6,693 nt of DNA from Acidobacteriota bacterium (GTDB lineage Bacteria > Acidobacteriota > Vicinamibacteria > Vicinamibacterales > CAVVIG01): assembly GCA_003223775.1 (NCBI GenBank), contig QHWK01000034.1, forward strand, positions 1 through 6,693. Direction: 5' to 3'. The notes under the pieces are model-generated. The model made no database searches and was not told the origin of the DNA. It saw only the letters and a program-made list of their open reading frames with translations. Below are positions 5,809-6,693 of this stretch, in pieces. A program made the position numbers and the translations under genes. Every line of letters begins with the position of its first letter. Position 1 is the first letter of the stretch.

Positions 5809-6092
5809 GGCTTCACCTCCCACGCCACGTCGCGCATGAACGTCGTCCACGCACGGAGCGTCCGCTCACCCAGAGGCGTCGGACGATAGATCCGGCGCGG
5901 CAATCCGATCGCGCCCGGCTCGGGCGCCGCCTGCTCGGACTCGATGAGGCGCTTCGATTCCATTCGGCCCAGCGTCACGTAGACGGTGCCTCGCTTGAGC
6001 GCGCCTTCGGACCGCTCGACGAACTGCAGCCCGTACATCGCTCCTCGCGACACGAGCAGCTCCAGAATGAGCCGTTCCTTCTTCGCCAGCAC
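5805..6092 (-). CDS. PadR-family transcriptional regulator (second, short)
   Basis: A 95-aa protein from GTG 6092-6090 (read as MLAKKERLILELL). The winged helix is clear: LILELLVSRGAMYGLQFVER at 8-27, GALKRGTVYVTLGRMESKRL at about 30-49 and RRIYRPTPLGERTL at about 66-79. It is shorter than PadR1, with almost no C-terminal dimer helix, as in the acidobacterial group starting ML-KKE. The stop TGA (5807-5805) overlaps the ATG of the membrane protein gene. No Shine-Dalgarno is visible; TAAGAT lies 6 nt before the GTG, so this mRNA may also be leaderless. A dyad sits directly upstream. Confidence 0.88.
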   Translation of the reverse strand: MLAKKERLILELLVSRGAMYGLQFVERSEGALKRGTVYVTLGRMESKRLIESEQAAPEPGAIGLPRRIYRPTPLGERTLRAWTTFMRDVAWEVKP

Positions 6093-6100
6093 ACGTCAAT

Positions 6101-6115
6101 CTTACACAAAGTAAG
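6101..6115. promoter_or_regulatory. Dyad CTTAC-N5-GTAAG, candidate operator of the second padR
   Basis: The perfect 5-bp inverted repeat CTTACacaaaGTAAG lies 9 bp upstream of the GTG at 6092. It overlaps a possible -10 (TAAGAT on the minus strand, 6104-6099). Its position suits autorepression by the PadR2 product. No matching -35 was found. Confidence 0.4.
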
Positions 6116-6234
6116 ACCGATGCGTGCGAGATATTTTTGAGATCACGTTTCACTCGAGCCATGTGCGCTCGGGACTCACGGGGACGCTATACCGATCAGC
6201 TCCAGCCCAAGCGGGCACATCAATGTGCTCACGT

Positions 6235-6244
6235 TCACATGTGA
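6235..6244. repeat. 10-bp perfect palindrome TCACATGTGA in the PadR2/PAS gap
   Basis: The gap 6093-6283 separates the divergent PadR2 and PAS genes. Besides the PadR2 dyad it holds CACAT-CA-ATGTG (about 6216-6227), this palindrome, and CGAGC/GCTCG (about 6154-6170). Any of them could be an operator or a hairpin. No convincing plus-strand promoter was found. Confidence 0.3.
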
Positions 6245-6283
6245 TGACCCCGAGGCCTCCGTCTCGGACGACCGCTCGGCAGG

Positions 6284-6693
6284 ATGATGCTCTTGCCTTC
6301 CGTTCTGCCAGGCCGAGGCGACGGCCATGAGCCACGAACAGGCCCTGACAAAGCCGCCCTCCGATTCGCCGCCATCATCGAGTCGTCTGATCTGGCGATC
6401 TACAGCCAGTCTCTTGACGGAGCCATTACGTCGTGGAACCGCGCCTCGGAGGCGCTTTTCGGGTACACGGCGCTCGAGGTCCTCGGCAAGTCCGCCTCCG
6501 AGACCATGATTCCTCCGAGTCGACGCGCGGAGGAGGAGCAGGTTCTCCAGCGGATCAGCGGCGGCCACGGCGTCCAGCACTACGACACGATCCGCCAGCG
6601 AAAAGATAGAACGCTGGTCGACGTTTCCATAACGGTCTCACCGCTTCGAAACGCCGCCGGCGAGATCGTCGGCCTGTCGAAGGTCGCGCGCGA
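6284..6693 (+). CDS. PAS-domain signalling protein, probable sensor kinase (3' end cut by window edge)
   Basis: 136 complete codons are visible from ATG 6284 (or ATG 6287). A PAS domain covers about residues 27-135: LRFAAIIESSDLAIYSQSLD, GAITSWNRASEALFGYT, EVLGKSASETMIPPSRR, a linker helix, then RTLVDVSITVSPLRNAAGEI and VGLSKVAR. The SWNRASEALFGYT and PLRNAAGEIVG blocks are typical PAS core and PAC sequence. The output domain lies beyond the window; a histidine kinase or a diguanylate cyclase is usual. The start is uncertain: the in-frame stop is at 6245-6247 and no clear Shine-Dalgarno stands before 6284. The ATG at 6327 is in another frame and does not lead into the PAS domain. Confidence 0.82.
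   Translation, partial: MMLLPSVLPGRGDGHEPRTGPDKAALRFAAIIESSDLAIYSQSLDGAITSWNRASEALFGYTALEVLGKSASETMIPPSRRAEEEQVLQRISGGHGVQHYDTIRQRKDRTLVDVSITVSPLRNAAGEIVGLSKVAR

Noticed and set aside
5122..5889. Plus-strand open frame of 255 codons
   Set aside because: Antisense to the five-helix membrane protein and PadR2; its composition (Arg, His, Asp) is typical of a shadow frame.
1..6693. CRISPR array, tRNA, rRNA or riboswitch
   Set aside because: No regularly spaced repeats, cloverleaf or recognisable RNA motif was seen on either strand.

Overview
The window is GC-rich DNA with strongly G/C-biased third codon positions. It most resembles a soil-type Acidobacteriota (Vicinamibacteria-like) genome or MAG contig. 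That placement is an inference from codon bias, two PadR regulators of the type common in that phylum, and several protein families frequent there; no taxonomic marker is present.

Left part (1-2247): a two-gene operon on the minus strand faces a divergent LysR-type regulator. The first operon gene is an ArsM-like SAM methyltransferase that looks truncated at 204 codons. The stop is a TGA exactly where the family has its conserved Cys (LWTG-C-IAGAL). The same frame then runs on for 55 codons of family-like, codon-biased sequence and ends in a 4-base GTGA overlap with the next gene. A perfect 8-bp hairpin with a GGC loop starts 9 nt after the TGA. The best reading is a selenocysteine-containing methyltransferase of 260 aa (Sec205) that ordinary gene calling would cut short. 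The second gene is an ETHE1/persulfide-dioxygenase-like metallo-beta-lactamase-fold hydrolase that runs off the left edge. A sigma70-like promoter and a T-N11-A LysR box lie in the divergent gap, so LysR plausibly controls the pair.

Middle part (2240-4254): four consecutive decaying genes. They are a thioredoxin-like fragment, a VOC/glyoxalase-fold gene with an internal out-of-frame deletion, a DUF1772/anthrone-oxygenase-like membrane protein without its N-terminus, and an MBL-fold protein with a frameshift and its catalytic core missing. The last two meet head to head near 3690, both having lost their 5' ends.

Right part (4294-6092): two PadR-regulator/small-membrane-protein modules in tandem on the minus strand. 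Each PadR gene has a dyad operator candidate directly upstream. The first operator overlaps a promoter predicted to give a leaderless mRNA. From about 6284 a PAS-domain signalling protein starts on the plus strand and runs off the right edge.

The strongest result is the putative selenoprotein methyltransferase. No Sec machinery genes (selA, selB, selC, selD) lie in the window, so the claim needs the rest of the genome.
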